A stretch of DNA of 64,000 nucleotides. Origin: Aquimonas sp. (GTDB taxonomy: Bacteria; Pseudomonadota; Gammaproteobacteria; Xanthomonadales; Xanthomonadaceae). The notes beneath the pieces are model-generated. The model was not told the DNA's origin, did no database searches, and saw only the letters and a program-made list of their open reading frames with translations. The DNA is taken from positions 91,857 through 155,856 of the forward strand of contig JAKOMQ010000005.1 in assembly GCA_022241605.1 (NCBI GenBank), given 5' to 3'. Shown here in pieces: positions 26,587 to 34,467 of the stretch; within the stretch, counting starts at the first letter, position 1; every line of letters begins with the position of its first letter. The position numbers and the translations under genes were made by a program.

Positions 26587-26594
26587 GCGTGCGT

Positions 26595-27050
26595 TCAGCG
26601 CGTCACCACCTCGCGATGCATCGGCGCCAGCTTTGCCAGCAGCTTGTTCTGGGCCGAAAACGGTACTCCGCGGGCGCGCATAGAGGCCTGCAGCACTTCC
26701 ACCAGCGCATTGAACTCATCGCGGCGGATGTCCAGGCCCTCGTGGGATTCGGCCATGCTGCGGCCGCTGTAGACGCAGTCGCCGCCAAGGATCACGCAGA
26801 ACTGCTCGACCAGCTGGCGCTTGACCCGCGGCTGGTCGGAGAACTCGAAGAACTCGCGGGTGCGGGCGTCAGCCAGCAGGCGCTGCATGAAGTCGTCCAT
26901 CAGCGCGGTCAGGCCGTCGACGCCGCCAAACTCGGCCAGCACGGGGCGCAGCTCGGGGTGGGCAGGTGCGGGGTTCATGGGCTCGGCGGCGGCGGGGCCG
27001 GCGAGGACGAGGGCGGCAGCCAGCAGGGCGCCACGCAGGGAACGGGTCAT
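26595..27050 (-). CDS. Exported group 1 truncated haemoglobin
   Basis: 151 residues with a Sec signal peptide (SLRGALLAAALVLAGPAAAE, residues about 4-23). The globin part has the group 1 pattern: FGGVDGLTALMDDFMQRLLAD, then VEQFCVILGGDCVYSGRSM and the proximal His in AESHEGLDI, followed by DEFNALVEVLQASM. Most truncated globins are cytosolic, so export to the periplasm is notable. A role in NO or oxygen chemistry or haem transfer is inferred. The three genes behind it on the same strand (DUF3034, COG4315-type, ChrR/sigma) may form a stress cluster with it. Confidence 0.88.
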   Translation of the reverse strand: MTRSLRGALLAAALVLAGPAAAEPMNPAPAHPELRPVLAEFGGVDGLTALMDDFMQRLLADARTREFFEFSDQPRVKRQLVEQFCVILGGDCVYSGRSMAESHEGLDIRRDEFNALVEVLQASMRARGVPFSAQNKLLAKLAPMHREVVTR

Positions 27051-27098
27051 GGAGTGTCTCCGAAGAAGTGGGAAGCGGTCACGCGAGGGGAATCGGGA

Positions 27099-28004
27099 TC
27101 AGAAGCCCAGCTGCAGGCTCAGGTACCAGCCGCGCTGGTTGTCCTCGATCACGATGTTGCCGAGGTGGACCCAGGCCACGGTGACCGAAGCATGCTTGTT
27201 GGGCGCCCAGGCCAGGAACAGGTCCCAGGCATTGTTCTCGCGGGCGATGCCGAGGTTGTCCGGCTTGCTGCGGAACTCCGCGCCAAGCGCGAGATTGGGG
27301 CTGAGCAGGCGGGCCACGCTGCCTTCGAACTGCAGGCTGCGGCTGTCGCTTTTGTCGCCGCCAAACCCGAGGATGCCGAACTGGTTGGCGCGGGTGTAGC
27401 GCAGCGTGCCGTTCACCAGCAGGCTGGAGTTCAGATGCAGCTTGGTGGCCGACAGGTAGAGATCGACATCATCGCGACGCTTGGCGCCGATGAAGGCCAG
27501 CACGTCGGGCTGGTCGTTGCGCTTGTACTGCGCGCCCAGTGCGAACTGCGGCATCCAGCTGTCCTGCTCGTAGACGGCATCACCGGCGAGTTTCACCTTG
27601 ACGCCCACGGTGTCCTGGGTGAACACGAAGCCGCGGCCGAGACCGAGCGCGGCGCCCACGTCGCGGGTGTCGAAGCGCTGTCGCGCGAGGCTGAATTCCA
27701 CGCGGTCGTACAGACCCACCAGGGCGCCGTAGCTGTCGAGCGCGTAATCGCCGGTGTCGACGCGGGTGTAGAAAGCCTTGGCGCCGATCTGGTCGCGGGT
27801 GCCATACCCGCCGATCAGGGCCCAGGGCGTGAGGCCGCCGCCGCCGGCGCCCTCGATCTGGGTGACGCCGCCGGTCAACAGCAGCTTGCCGCCGAAGCCC
27901 GGGGCGGAGCCGATGCCGGACTGGGCCGCCGCCGGAGCAGTCGCCGCCAAGGCCGCGGAAAGCACGAGTGGCATCGCCAGTCGAGCGCAAGTGGAAGGGT
28001 GCAT
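27099..28004 (-). CDS. DUF3034 family outer-membrane beta-barrel protein
   Basis: 301 residues from the ATG at 28004, preceded by GGGAG; a longer frame upstream lacks such a site. A signal peptide ends near ATAPAAAQ. The mature protein starts SGIGSAPGFGGKLLLTGGVTQIEG (in parts), the typical DUF3034 opening (PF11231). It then alternates short amphipathic strands (AKAFYTRVDTGDY, RVEFSLARQRFDT, TLRYTRANQFGILGFG). It ends in Phe (LSLQLGF), the outer-membrane assembly signal. The family is often seen near haem or c-type cytochrome genes; the function is unknown. Same strand as the globin gene, 48 bases apart. Confidence 0.85.
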   Translation of the reverse strand: MHPSTCARLAMPLVLSAALAATAPAAAQSGIGSAPGFGGKLLLTGGVTQIEGAGGGGLTPWALIGGYGTRDQIGAKAFYTRVDTGDYALDSYGALVGLYDRVEFSLARQRFDTRDVGAALGLGRGFVFTQDTVGVKVKLAGDAVYEQDSWMPQFALGAQYKRNDQPDVLAFIGAKRRDDVDLYLSATKLHLNSSLLVNGTLRYTRANQFGILGFGGDKSDSRSLQFEGSVARLLSPNLALGAEFRSKPDNLGIARENNAWDLFLAWAPNKHASVTVAWVHLGNIVIEDNQRGWYLSLQLGF

Positions 28005-28173
28005 GCGAACTCCCGTAACGGAACGTGGATGGCCGTCGGGCGCACACCCGACATGCAAGTCCTACGTGCTCGCCGCACCGGCTGGATGCAGCCGAATCGC
28101 TCGGAGTTGTGCAAACCGCGTGCAGACGACCGGGTGCCTGCACGCAAACGCGCTGTTTCCTTGAAGCAAAACT

Positions 28174-28686
28174 TCAAAGCGCGCCAGTCTCCGACGACTT
28201 CGGCTGTGCATCCGGATCCAGCAGGATGTGCCAGACCCCGCTGACGTTGTCGCCGGTAATGTCGCCCGGGCGTTTGTCGTAGGGCCAGTAGTAGAGCGGC
28301 TGGCCGCGCCAGGCCCACTGTCGCGAGCCATCCATGCGCTCGATCACGCTGAACTCCTCTTCGTCCACCGCGTCAAGGTCGGCGAGCAGCGGTGGCCACA
28401 GCTTTTCGCAGGCGCGGTAGCAGGTACTGACGCCCGGACGGTCGCGGTCGAAGGTGTAGAGCGTCATGCCGGCACGGTCGACCATGTAGCCGCGCACGAA
28501 CACGGCCGGCGCGCTGCTGATCTGGCCTTCGAGTTCGGCCACCACTGCGGCGGACTCCTTGTCGCTGGCCGGTTCGCGGGTGGACTCGAACATGCTGGTG
28601 CTGGCCTCAGGTTTGTCGGGCGGCAGCTGGGCGAAGGCCGGAGTGATCAGGCCGAGCAGGAGGATGGCGGGGAGGCGGGATTTCAT
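28174..28686 (-). CDS. Exported COG4315-type protein (secreted YxFxxD repeat, PF03640)
   Basis: 170 residues with a signal peptide ending LITPAFAQ. Two copies of the PF03640 unit are visible: MTLYTFDRDRPGVSTCYRAC then KLWPPLLADL, and LYYWPYDKRPGDITGD then VSGVWHILLD. The two cysteines in the first unit are conserved in the family. The function is unknown; related lipoproteins are periplasmic and often accompany redox or stress genes. Here it lies between DUF3034 and the ChrR/sigma pair on the same strand, which suggests membership of the sigma factor regulon. Confidence 0.8.
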   Translation of the reverse strand: MKSRLPAILLLGLITPAFAQLPPDKPEASTSMFESTREPASDKESAAVVAELEGQISSAPAVFVRGYMVDRAGMTLYTFDRDRPGVSTCYRACEKLWPPLLADLDAVDEEEFSVIERMDGSRQWAWRGQPLYYWPYDKRPGDITGDNVSGVWHILLDPDAQPKSSETGAL

Positions 28687-28727
28687 GGTTTTTCGTCCGA
28701 AGTCAGGAGTGGAAGTGGAAGTGGCCG

Positions 28728-29234
28728 CTACAGGCGGAGCCGACGCAGCAGCCAGCGGCTGAAACGGCCAAGGCGCGGCACCGGCTCGCCGCGGATCAGC
28801 AGCAGGGCGCCCTCGGGCGAGTCGAAGGGCTGATGACGTGAGCCGGCTTCGGCGACCAGGAAGTCACCTGCCGGGTGGCGCTGCCCGGCGTGCACGATGG
28901 CCCCCTCCAGCACCAGGCACTCCTCGCGGGCGCTGTGGGAGTGACGCGGGATCCGTGCGCCCGGCGACAGCCGCCACAGGGTCACCTGCTCACGCGCCTC
29001 GGGGTCACAACGCAAGGTCTGCACCTGCACGCCCTCGAAAGCGGTGAACCAGGGCAGCTCGGGGCGGCGCGGCAGCGCCTCCGCACTTGCGGCCACGCGC
29101 TGCAGAAGCCGCGCCTGCAGCGGCGCCAGCGTCGACTCGGCCAGTGGTGCAGGCGCCAGCTCGCGGGCAAGCCGAGCGGCCGCGTCGGCATGCAGGCGGT
29201 CTTGCGGCGAAAAGTTCGGATCCTGCTCAGTCAT
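28728..29234 (-). CDS. ChrR-like cupin, probable anti-sigma factor
   Basis: 168 residues, overlapping the sigma factor gene by eight bases. The C-terminal half is a cupin: WRLSPGARIPRHSHSAREE, LEGAIVHAGQRHPAGDF and AGSRHQPFDSPEGALLLIRG, with the metal-binding His, Glu and His residues in place. In ChrR of Rhodobacter the N-terminal half is a zinc anti-sigma domain with an HxxxCxxC motif. This protein has no cysteines in that half, so the sigma-binding part is either zinc-free or diverged. I infer that it holds the sigma factor until singlet oxygen or peroxide is sensed. Confidence 0.75.
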   Translation of the reverse strand: MTEQDPNFSPQDRLHADAAARLARELAPAPLAESTLAPLQARLLQRVAASAEALPRRPELPWFTAFEGVQVQTLRCDPEAREQVTLWRLSPGARIPRHSHSAREECLVLEGAIVHAGQRHPAGDFLVAEAGSRHQPFDSPEGALLLIRGEPVPRLGRFSRWLLRRLRL

Positions 29235-29853
29235 GGACGGACTCCCGTCCGCCGAGCGACCCTGCCATGCGCGCCAAGGCGCGACGCAGATGGCTCTTCA
29301 CGGTGCCCAGCGGCAGGCCGGTGCGTTCGGCGATCTCGGCGTGGCTCAAGTCCTCGAGAAAAGCCAGCGCGAGCAGCTGCTGCTGGACATGGCTGAGCTG
29401 CTGGCGCGCGTCGGCCAGCGCAGAGTGCGCATCCAGGGCGTCGAGCAGTCTTGGCGTGGGGTCGTGCATCTCCCCGACATACGGTTCAGCGCCGCCCTCC
29501 GGATGCAGGGGTTCGCAGCGACGATGGCGTCGCTCGCGGCGCAGGCGGTCGATCGCCCGGCTCCAGGCCATGCCGAGCAGCCAAGTCAAAACCTCGCCGC
29601 GGGCCGCGCTGTAATCCGGCGCGCGCTCCCAGGCTTGGGTGAAGGTGTCCAGCACCGCCTCTTCAGCGTCCTCCGGGCGCTGCAGCACACGAAGCGCCAC
29701 TGCGTTCACTCGCGGGGCACATCGCTCGAACAGCTCGGCCAGCGCTGCCTGCTCACCCTGCGCCATGCGCAGCACGAGGGCTTCCAGCCGCAAACGCTCG
29801 GCGGCACGCTCCGGGCCTTCACGGGCAAGGGCGGATGGAGAGGAATCGCTCAT
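29227..29853 (-). CDS. ECF sigma factor, RpoE/ChrR-paired type
   Basis: 208 residues from the ATG at 29853; an upstream in-frame extension lacks a ribosome-binding site. Region 2 includes VALRVLQRPEDAEEAVLDTF then TQAWERAPDYSAARGEVLTW, with the acidic PEDAEE intact. Region 4 has LLALAFLEDLSHAEIAERTG and LPLGTVKSHLRRALARM. The adjacent ChrR-like gene places it with sigma factors that answer singlet oxygen or organic peroxides. Likely targets are its own operon and the exported proteins downstream on the same strand. Autoregulation cannot be judged from the short upstream gap. Confidence 0.88.
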   Translation of the reverse strand: MSDSSPSALAREGPERAAERLRLEALVLRMAQGEQAALAELFERCAPRVNAVALRVLQRPEDAEEAVLDTFTQAWERAPDYSAARGEVLTWLLGMAWSRAIDRLRRERRHRRCEPLHPEGGAEPYVGEMHDPTPRLLDALDAHSALADARQQLSHVQQQLLALAFLEDLSHAEIAERTGLPLGTVKSHLRRALARMAGSLGGRESVHD

Positions 29854-29940
29854 CCAGGGCAAACAGGACAGCGCCATCTGGCGCTGCAGGGTCCTCCGCC
29901 GGCTGGTGAGGCTGGAGTGAGCACGCAAACGGCAGGGTGG

Positions 29941-30444
29941 TCAGCCGCCGCCCTCGGCCTGCGGCTCGCAGTTCAGACGCTCGGCTTCCTCGTTGGCCGC
30001 CAGCTCGGCAGCGCGCTCTTCGGCGTTGAGCGTGCGCGCTTCCGCGCCGTCACGCACGCTGACATTGGCCTCCGAGCGGAGCACCTGCAGATTCAGGCGA
30101 GCACGCTGGCAGTTGGCTTCGCGAGCAAGTCGGCGGGCCTCTGCATTGGCATCCACGGCACGCTGGCGGGCAGCATCCACGGGATCATCAAGGTCGACGC
30201 TCTCGTCCTCGGCCGGCGGCGGCGGAGCCGCCGCTGCAGGCAAGGGCGCGATGCTCGGCTCGGGCCGCAGGGCAACGCGTTCGGCCTCGACGCCCTCCGG
30301 GGGGCGCTCGCCATATTGGGTAATTCCGCTGGCGTCCTTCCAGCGCCAGACTTCGGTGGCCCCGGCGGCGCCGGGAAACGCGCAAACGGCCGCCAACAGC
30401 AGGCAGGCCGGGAGGACCAGCAGACGCGAGGAGGGTGCTTGCAT
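29941..30444 (-). CDS. Exported DUF4124 domain protein
   Basis: 167 residues from the ATG at 30444, with GGAT upstream; an ATG at 30471 is less likely. Signal peptide VLPACLLLAAVCAFPGAAGA. The DUF4124 domain follows at once: TEVWRWKDASGITQYGERPPEG. The middle is Pro/Ala-rich (LPAAAAPPPPAEDES), and the tail is a charged helical segment rich in Ala, Glu and Arg with two cysteines (NCQRARL, LNCEP). DUF4124 proteins are common exported proteins of proteobacteria with unknown function. It is divergent from pssA. Confidence 0.8.
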   Translation of the reverse strand: MQAPSSRLLVLPACLLLAAVCAFPGAAGATEVWRWKDASGITQYGERPPEGVEAERVALRPEPSIAPLPAAAAPPPPAEDESVDLDDPVDAARQRAVDANAEARRLAREANCQRARLNLQVLRSEANVSVRDGAEARTLNAEERAAELAANEEAERLNCEPQAEGGG

Positions 30445-30630
30445 GGGGGCGATCCGAAAAGGGCAGTGCATTAGGTATCACCCGCCACCCGGCCCGCACA
30501 AGTCAGGCCGGCGAACCCCCCGACGGTCGCAGCCTCCGTGCGATGAGCGTACGGGTGCAGGCTACACTTGGCCCCGGCGCAGTCCGCCCCGTGCTGCTGT
30601 GTACCGCATTCCGCCACTGCCGAGCCTCCG

Positions 30631-31419
30631 ATGACCGCCAGCGAGACCGGCCCCAGCCCGGCCGAACCCCAGCGACCGCCGCCACGCCGCGGCATCTACC
30701 TGCTGCCCAACCTGCTGACCACGGGAGGACTGTTCGCGGGCTTCTACGCCATCATCGCCGCTGCCAACGGCGACTACACCAGCGCGGCGATCGCAGTCTT
30801 CGTTGCGGGCCTGCTGGATGGGCTCGACGGCCGAATCGCCCGGCTGACCAACACCCAGAGCGAGTTCGGCGTGCAGTACGACTCGCTGGCCGACCTGGTC
30901 AGTTTCGGCATGGCGCCAGCGCTGGTGATGTACCACTGGTCGCTGTCCAGCCTGGCCGTACACGGTCCGCTGTGGGCCAAGATCGGCTGGGCGGTGGCGT
31001 TTCTGTATGCGGCCTGCGCGGCATTGCGGCTGGCGCGCTTCAATACCCAGGTCAGCGTGGTCGACAAGCGCTACTTCATCGGCCTTGCCAGCCCGGCTGC
31101 TGCCGGCGCACTGATGGCCTTCGTGTGGGTGGCCAACAAGTTCGAGTTCAGCGGCGCCCAGCTGCAGTACCCGGCGCTGGCGGTCACCGTGGTCGCCGCC
31201 CTGCTGATGGTGAGCCGGCTGCGCTACCACAGCGGCAAGGCCCTGCCGTTCGGCGAGCGCGTGCCCTTCGTGGTGATCCTCGGCGCGGTGGGACTGTTCG
31301 TGGCGCTGGCAGTGGCTCCGGACCGGATGCTGCTGACCGTGTTCTGGCTGTACGCCCTGTCGGGGCCGGCAGCGTGGATCCTGGGCAGGGTCCGCAGGCG
31401 CGGGGCGCCCTCGGCGTGA
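30631..31419 (+). CDS. pssA: CDP-diacylglycerol-serine O-phosphatidyltransferase (phosphatidylserine synthase)
   Basis: 262 residues from the ATG at 30631. An inner-membrane enzyme that joins CDP-diacylglycerol and serine, the committed step to phosphatidylethanolamine. The CDP-alcohol phosphotransferase signature is DGLDGRIARLTNTQSEFGVQ then YDSLADLV, with all conserved Asp, Gly and Arg residues. The opening RGIYLLPNLLTTGGLFAGFYA is typical of the PssA subclass II. About seven membrane helices. A TACACT at 30563 is a possible -10 element. Its stop overlaps the GTG start of the next gene (GTGA), linking phospholipid synthesis to the signalling and lipid-transport genes that follow. Confidence 0.94.
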   Translation: MTASETGPSPAEPQRPPPRRGIYLLPNLLTTGGLFAGFYAIIAAANGDYTSAAIAVFVAGLLDGLDGRIARLTNTQSEFGVQYDSLADLVSFGMAPALVMYHWSLSSLAVHGPLWAKIGWAVAFLYAACAALRLARFNTQVSVVDKRYFIGLASPAAAGALMAFVWVANKFEFSGAQLQYPALAVTVVAALLMVSRLRYHSGKALPFGERVPFVVILGAVGLFVALAVAPDRMLLTVFWLYALSGPAAWILGRVRRRGAPSA

Positions 31420-33137
31420 GCGCCACGGCCAGCCCGGCAGCCGGTCGCGAGCAGCGCCTGCTGGCGCGGCTGGCTGACTTGAGCCAACGGCTGGCGGTGT
31501 CGCTGGATCTGGAGGAGACCCTGCTGCAGGTGGCGGCGCTGATCGCCGACGCCATGGACGCCGAGGCCTCGGCGGTGTTCCTGATCGACGAGGCCCAGGG
31601 CCGCATCGTCTGCCGCGCCTGCGCCGGCCCGGTCGATATCCGCGGCCTGAGCCTGCGCATGGACCAAGGCCTGGTGGGGCGCGCGATCGCACGCCGCGAA
31701 TGCGAAATCGTCCGCGATGCGAGCACGGATCCGGATTTTGCCGGGCGCCAGCTGCAGAACCCCGGCGACTTCGTCACCCGCAGCGTGGTGACAGCGCCGA
31801 TCATGACCAGCGAGGGGCCGATCGGCGCCCTGCAGGTGCTCAACAAACGCGGCGGCGCGCTGTTCGGCGCCGACGATGCCGACGCCCTGCGCCTGCTGGC
31901 GGCGCCGACCGCGCTGGCGCTGAACCACGCGCGTCTGGTCGACATCCAGCTCACCCAGAACCGGATCCGCCGCGAGCTGACGATGGCCCGGCGCCTGCAG
32001 CGCTCGCTGCTGCCGCGCCGCCGCCGCGGCGCATTTCCGCTGCGCGCGCTGAATTTCCCGGCGCGCGAGATTTCCGGCGACTTCTACGATTTCTTCGAGC
32101 TGCCCGACGGCCGCATCGCTTTCACCGTGGGCGACGTCGCCGGCAAGGGCCTGGACGCGTCGTTCCTGATGGTCCGCTGCGCCAGCCTGCTGCGCTGGGC
32201 GGGCAAGGAGGGGCTGCCACCCGGCCAATGGCTGGCGCGCGCCAACGACGAGCTGATGGAGGCGATCGCCGCCGGCATGTTCGTATGCGCGGTGGCCGGC
32301 TACTACGACCCCTGGACCCAGCAGGCGGTATGGGCCAACGCCGGCTTCCCGCCGCTGCTGCGGGTCGACCGCGCCGGCTGTTTTCGACGCTTCGAGGCGG
32401 AAGGCCCGCCCTTGGGCATCCTTGGCGGCATGCACTATCCGGAGCAGGCCTGCAGCCTCGACGGCGCCGCCCTCTACCTTTTTTCGGACGGCATGACCGA
32501 TGTCCGCGGCGACGACGGCGAGGTGCTGGGCGTCGACGGTGTGCAGGCGGCCGTGGCCGAAATGCGCCAGCTGCCGCCGGAGGCGCGCCTGCGCGCCCTG
32601 GTGCGGCAGATGCGCAAGATGACCATGACCGACGACACCACGCTGATGGTGCTGGAGGGCGAATCCCCCGCCCTGCTGCGTATGGCCTTCCCGGCCCAGG
32701 CCAGCCAGCTGATGCCGATGCGCCACGCCGCCGACGCCGTGCTGGCGCAGCTGCCGATCGACGCCGAGCTGCGCGCGTCCCTGGTGCTGGCGCTCGATGA
32801 GGCCTGCGCAAACATCATTCGCCACGCGTTCGGCGGTGACTGCGGCAGCGGCCGCATCGAACTGATCATCCGCCGGGAGCACAACGAGCTGCACCTTGTG
32901 CTGAGCGATACCGCCGCCTGCGTCGATCCGGACCGGATCCGCCCGCGCAACATTGAGGAATGCCGGCCCGGCGGGCTCGGCCTGTGCTTCATCGACACCC
33001 TGATGGACGAATGGCGGATCACTCCGCTTGCCGGCGGCGGCAACCGACTTTGGATGCTGCGACGTCTGGATTCCGCGCGTCCGACCGTATCGTCCACTGA
33101 GCCCCCAGCCCACGCGACCGGAGCCATCAGCGCATGA
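31416..33137 (+). CDS. GAF-PP2C(SpoIIE)-HATPase partner-switch regulator
   Basis: 573 residues from a GTG that overlaps the pssA stop. A GAF domain at about residues 30-165 (LEETLLQVAALIADAMDAEA, then VGALQVLNK-like IGALQVLNKRGG). A SpoIIE-type PP2C phosphatase at about 185-400 with its metal-binding Asp residues: EISGDFYDFFELPDG, FTVGDVAGKGLDASF, YLFSDGMTDVRGDDG and MTMTDDTTLMVLEG. A GHKL ATPase at about 430-555, of the anti-sigma kinase type: N box ALDEACANIIRHAFGG and G box RPGGLGLCFIDTLMDEW. One polypeptide thus holds both an RsbU-like phosphatase and an RsbW-like kinase. The overlapping STAS gene is the obvious substrate. Confidence 0.9.
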   Translation: MSATASPAAGREQRLLARLADLSQRLAVSLDLEETLLQVAALIADAMDAEASAVFLIDEAQGRIVCRACAGPVDIRGLSLRMDQGLVGRAIARRECEIVRDASTDPDFAGRQLQNPGDFVTRSVVTAPIMTSEGPIGALQVLNKRGGALFGADDADALRLLAAPTALALNHARLVDIQLTQNRIRRELTMARRLQRSLLPRRRRGAFPLRALNFPAREISGDFYDFFELPDGRIAFTVGDVAGKGLDASFLMVRCASLLRWAGKEGLPPGQWLARANDELMEAIAAGMFVCAVAGYYDPWTQQAVWANAGFPPLLRVDRAGCFRRFEAEGPPLGILGGMHYPEQACSLDGAALYLFSDGMTDVRGDDGEVLGVDGVQAAVAEMRQLPPEARLRALVRQMRKMTMTDDTTLMVLEGESPALLRMAFPAQASQLMPMRHAADAVLAQLPIDAELRASLVLALDEACANIIRHAFGGDCGSGRIELIIRREHNELHLVLSDTAACVDPDRIRPRNIEECRPGGLGLCFIDTLMDEWRITPLAGGGNRLWMLRRLDSARPTVSSTEPPAHATGAISA

Positions 33138-33463
33138 ACGATTGCCAGACCACCGAGGAGGCAGGCCACACCGTGGTGCGGCTCTCCGGCGAAGTCGACC
33201 TGAGCTGGTCGGCAAAGGTGCGCCAGGCGGTGCTGGCGGCCTTGGCCGGCAGCCGCCCGGTCGCCGTGCATCTGGGCGCAGTGCGCTACATCGACAGCTC
33301 GGGCATTGCAGCCCTGGTGGAAGGTTTCCAGAACGCGCGCAGCCGCGGCCAGCGCTTCGTGCTGGTGGCGCCCAGCGCACCCGTGCACTCGGTGCTGAAG
33401 CTGGCCCGGCTGGACCGCGTGTTCGAGCTGGTCGAGAGCCTGGAGGGCAGCACTGGCGCATGA
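33134..33463 (+). CDS. STAS-domain anti-sigma-antagonist-like protein
   Basis: 109 residues; ATGA overlap with the phosphatase/kinase gene before it and with the permease gene after it. The fold follows SpoIIAA: VVRLSGEVDLSWSAKVRQAV, then VAVHLGAVRYIDSSGIAALV and FVLVAPSAPVHSVLKLARLDRVFELV (in parts). The phospho-acceptor is one of Ser55-Ser56 in YIDSSG. Two readings are possible: an ordinary partner of the upstream kinase/phosphatase, or a MlaB-like subunit that binds the ATPase of the transporter that follows. The gene position between the two allows it to be both. Confidence 0.88.
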   Translation: MNDCQTTEEAGHTVVRLSGEVDLSWSAKVRQAVLAALAGSRPVAVHLGAVRYIDSSGIAALVEGFQNARSRGQRFVLVAPSAPVHSVLKLARLDRVFELVESLEGSTGA

Positions 33464-34257
33464 GCGCGGTGAACGCCCTGCTCGATCGCATCGGTCGCCG
33501 CAGCGTGCAGGTGCTGGGCGAGCTCGGCTACGCCGCCATGCTGTTCTTCGAGAGCGTCTATTTCCTTGCCGTCGGCTGGACCCGCGGCCAGCCGGTGCGG
33601 CTGCGCATGGTGGGCGAGCAGATGCGCCAGATCGGCGTCGACGCCCTGCCCATCGTCAGCCTGCTCTCGCTGACCATCGGCGTGATGCTGGGCATCCAGT
33701 TCATCGCCGCGCTCAGCGAGTTTGGCGCCGAGAGCCAGGTCATCGTTGCCACCGCCAAATCGATCACCCGCGAGTTCGGCGCGCTGATCACCGCCATCGT
33801 GGTGGCCGGCCGCACCGGCTCGGCGCTGGCCGCGCGGCTGGGCTCGATGGTGGTCTCGCAGGAGGTCGATGCGCTGGCCGTGATCGGCGTCGACCCTGTG
33901 CGCTACCTGGTCGCCCCGGCGCTGCTGGCGATGCTGGTGATGGTGCCGGTGCTGACCGTGTTCGCCAACGCCGTGGCCGTGCTCGGCGCCGGCCTCTACG
34001 CCTCCGGGCCGCTGGACATGAGCGTGGGCGCCTACCTGGCGCGCACGCTGGAAATGCTGGAACCCCGCGACCTTTGGGAGGGCCTGTCCAAATCGGTGGT
34101 GTTCGCCACCCTGATCACCCTGATCGGCACCAGCACCGGATTCGGCGTGCAGGGCGGCGCCGAAGGCGTCGGCCGCGCCACTACCCGCGCCGTGGTGCTG
34201 TCGATCAGCGCCATCGTGGTGGCGGATATGTTGTTTTCGTTCTTTTTGAATCGATGA
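33460..34257 (+). CDS. mlaE: MlaE-type lipid ABC transporter permease
   Basis: 265 residues from the ATG at 33460 (ATGA overlap). The MlaE family (PF02405) pattern is clear: LGELGYAAMLFFESVYFLA near residue 15, LPIVSLLSLTIGVMLGIQ near residue 65, then SITREFGALITAIVVAGRTG and SALAARLGSMVVSQEVDALAVIG-like sequence, and GTSTGFGVQGGAEGVGRATT. Five to six membrane helices. With the MlaF- and MlaD-like subunits it forms an inner-membrane transporter moving phospholipids between membranes. Many relatives carry an N-terminal STAS domain; here the STAS is a separate gene directly upstream. Confidence 0.93.
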   Translation: MSAVNALLDRIGRRSVQVLGELGYAAMLFFESVYFLAVGWTRGQPVRLRMVGEQMRQIGVDALPIVSLLSLTIGVMLGIQFIAALSEFGAESQVIVATAKSITREFGALITAIVVAGRTGSALAARLGSMVVSQEVDALAVIGVDPVRYLVAPALLAMLVMVPVLTVFANAVAVLGAGLYASGPLDMSVGAYLARTLEMLEPRDLWEGLSKSVVFATLITLIGTSTGFGVQGGAEGVGRATTRAVVLSISAIVVADMLFSFFLNR

Positions 34258-34265
34258 AGATGGCT

Positions 34266-34467
34266 GGGAATCGGGAATGGGGAATTGGGAATCGTGGAGC
34301 AGTGCTCCGCCAGCGTCGTTATGGCTGCACGTTTGATCGGACGCGCCCCGAAATGCAGAGCGAGCAGCTCTTCGCTCTTTCGAGTCCCGATTCCCAATTC
34401 TCAATTCCCAGCGACTCCGCAAGGAGTCGCGCATGACGATTCCCGATTCCCCATTCCCGATTCCCGG
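34266..34467. repeat. Cluster of inverted GGGAATC units between mlaE and mlaF
   Basis: Three blocks: GGGAATCGGGAATGGGGAAT at 34266 and on to 34294, the inverted form CGATTCCCAATTCTCAATTC starting near 34387, and CGATTCCCGATTCCCCATTC at 34437-34467. The first and later blocks face each other and can pair across about 90 bases. The last block lies inside the 5' end of mlaF and is translated as TIPDSPFPIPGS. Confidence 0.75.
34411..34430 (+). promoter_or_regulatory. Hairpin holding the mlaF ribosome-binding site
   Basis: GCGACTCC-GCAA-GGAGTCGC is a perfect 8-base stem with a GCAA tetraloop. AAGGAG, six bases before the mlaF ATG, lies across the loop and 3' arm, so folding would hide the ribosome-binding site. 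A second hairpin, CGGCTCT-CA-AGAGCCG, lies at 34465-34480 just inside the gene. Confidence 0.55.

Noticed and set aside
30435..33137. A 900-codon frame suggesting a longer N-terminus for the GAF-phosphatase-kinase protein
   Set aside because: Its first 327 codons are out of frame with pssA and low in complexity. The GTG at 31416 overlaps the pssA stop, as throughout the operon.
31224..33491. A 755-codon open frame on the minus strand opposite the phosphatase/kinase gene
   Set aside because: No recognisable motif, low-complexity composition, and it overlaps four well-supported plus-strand genes.
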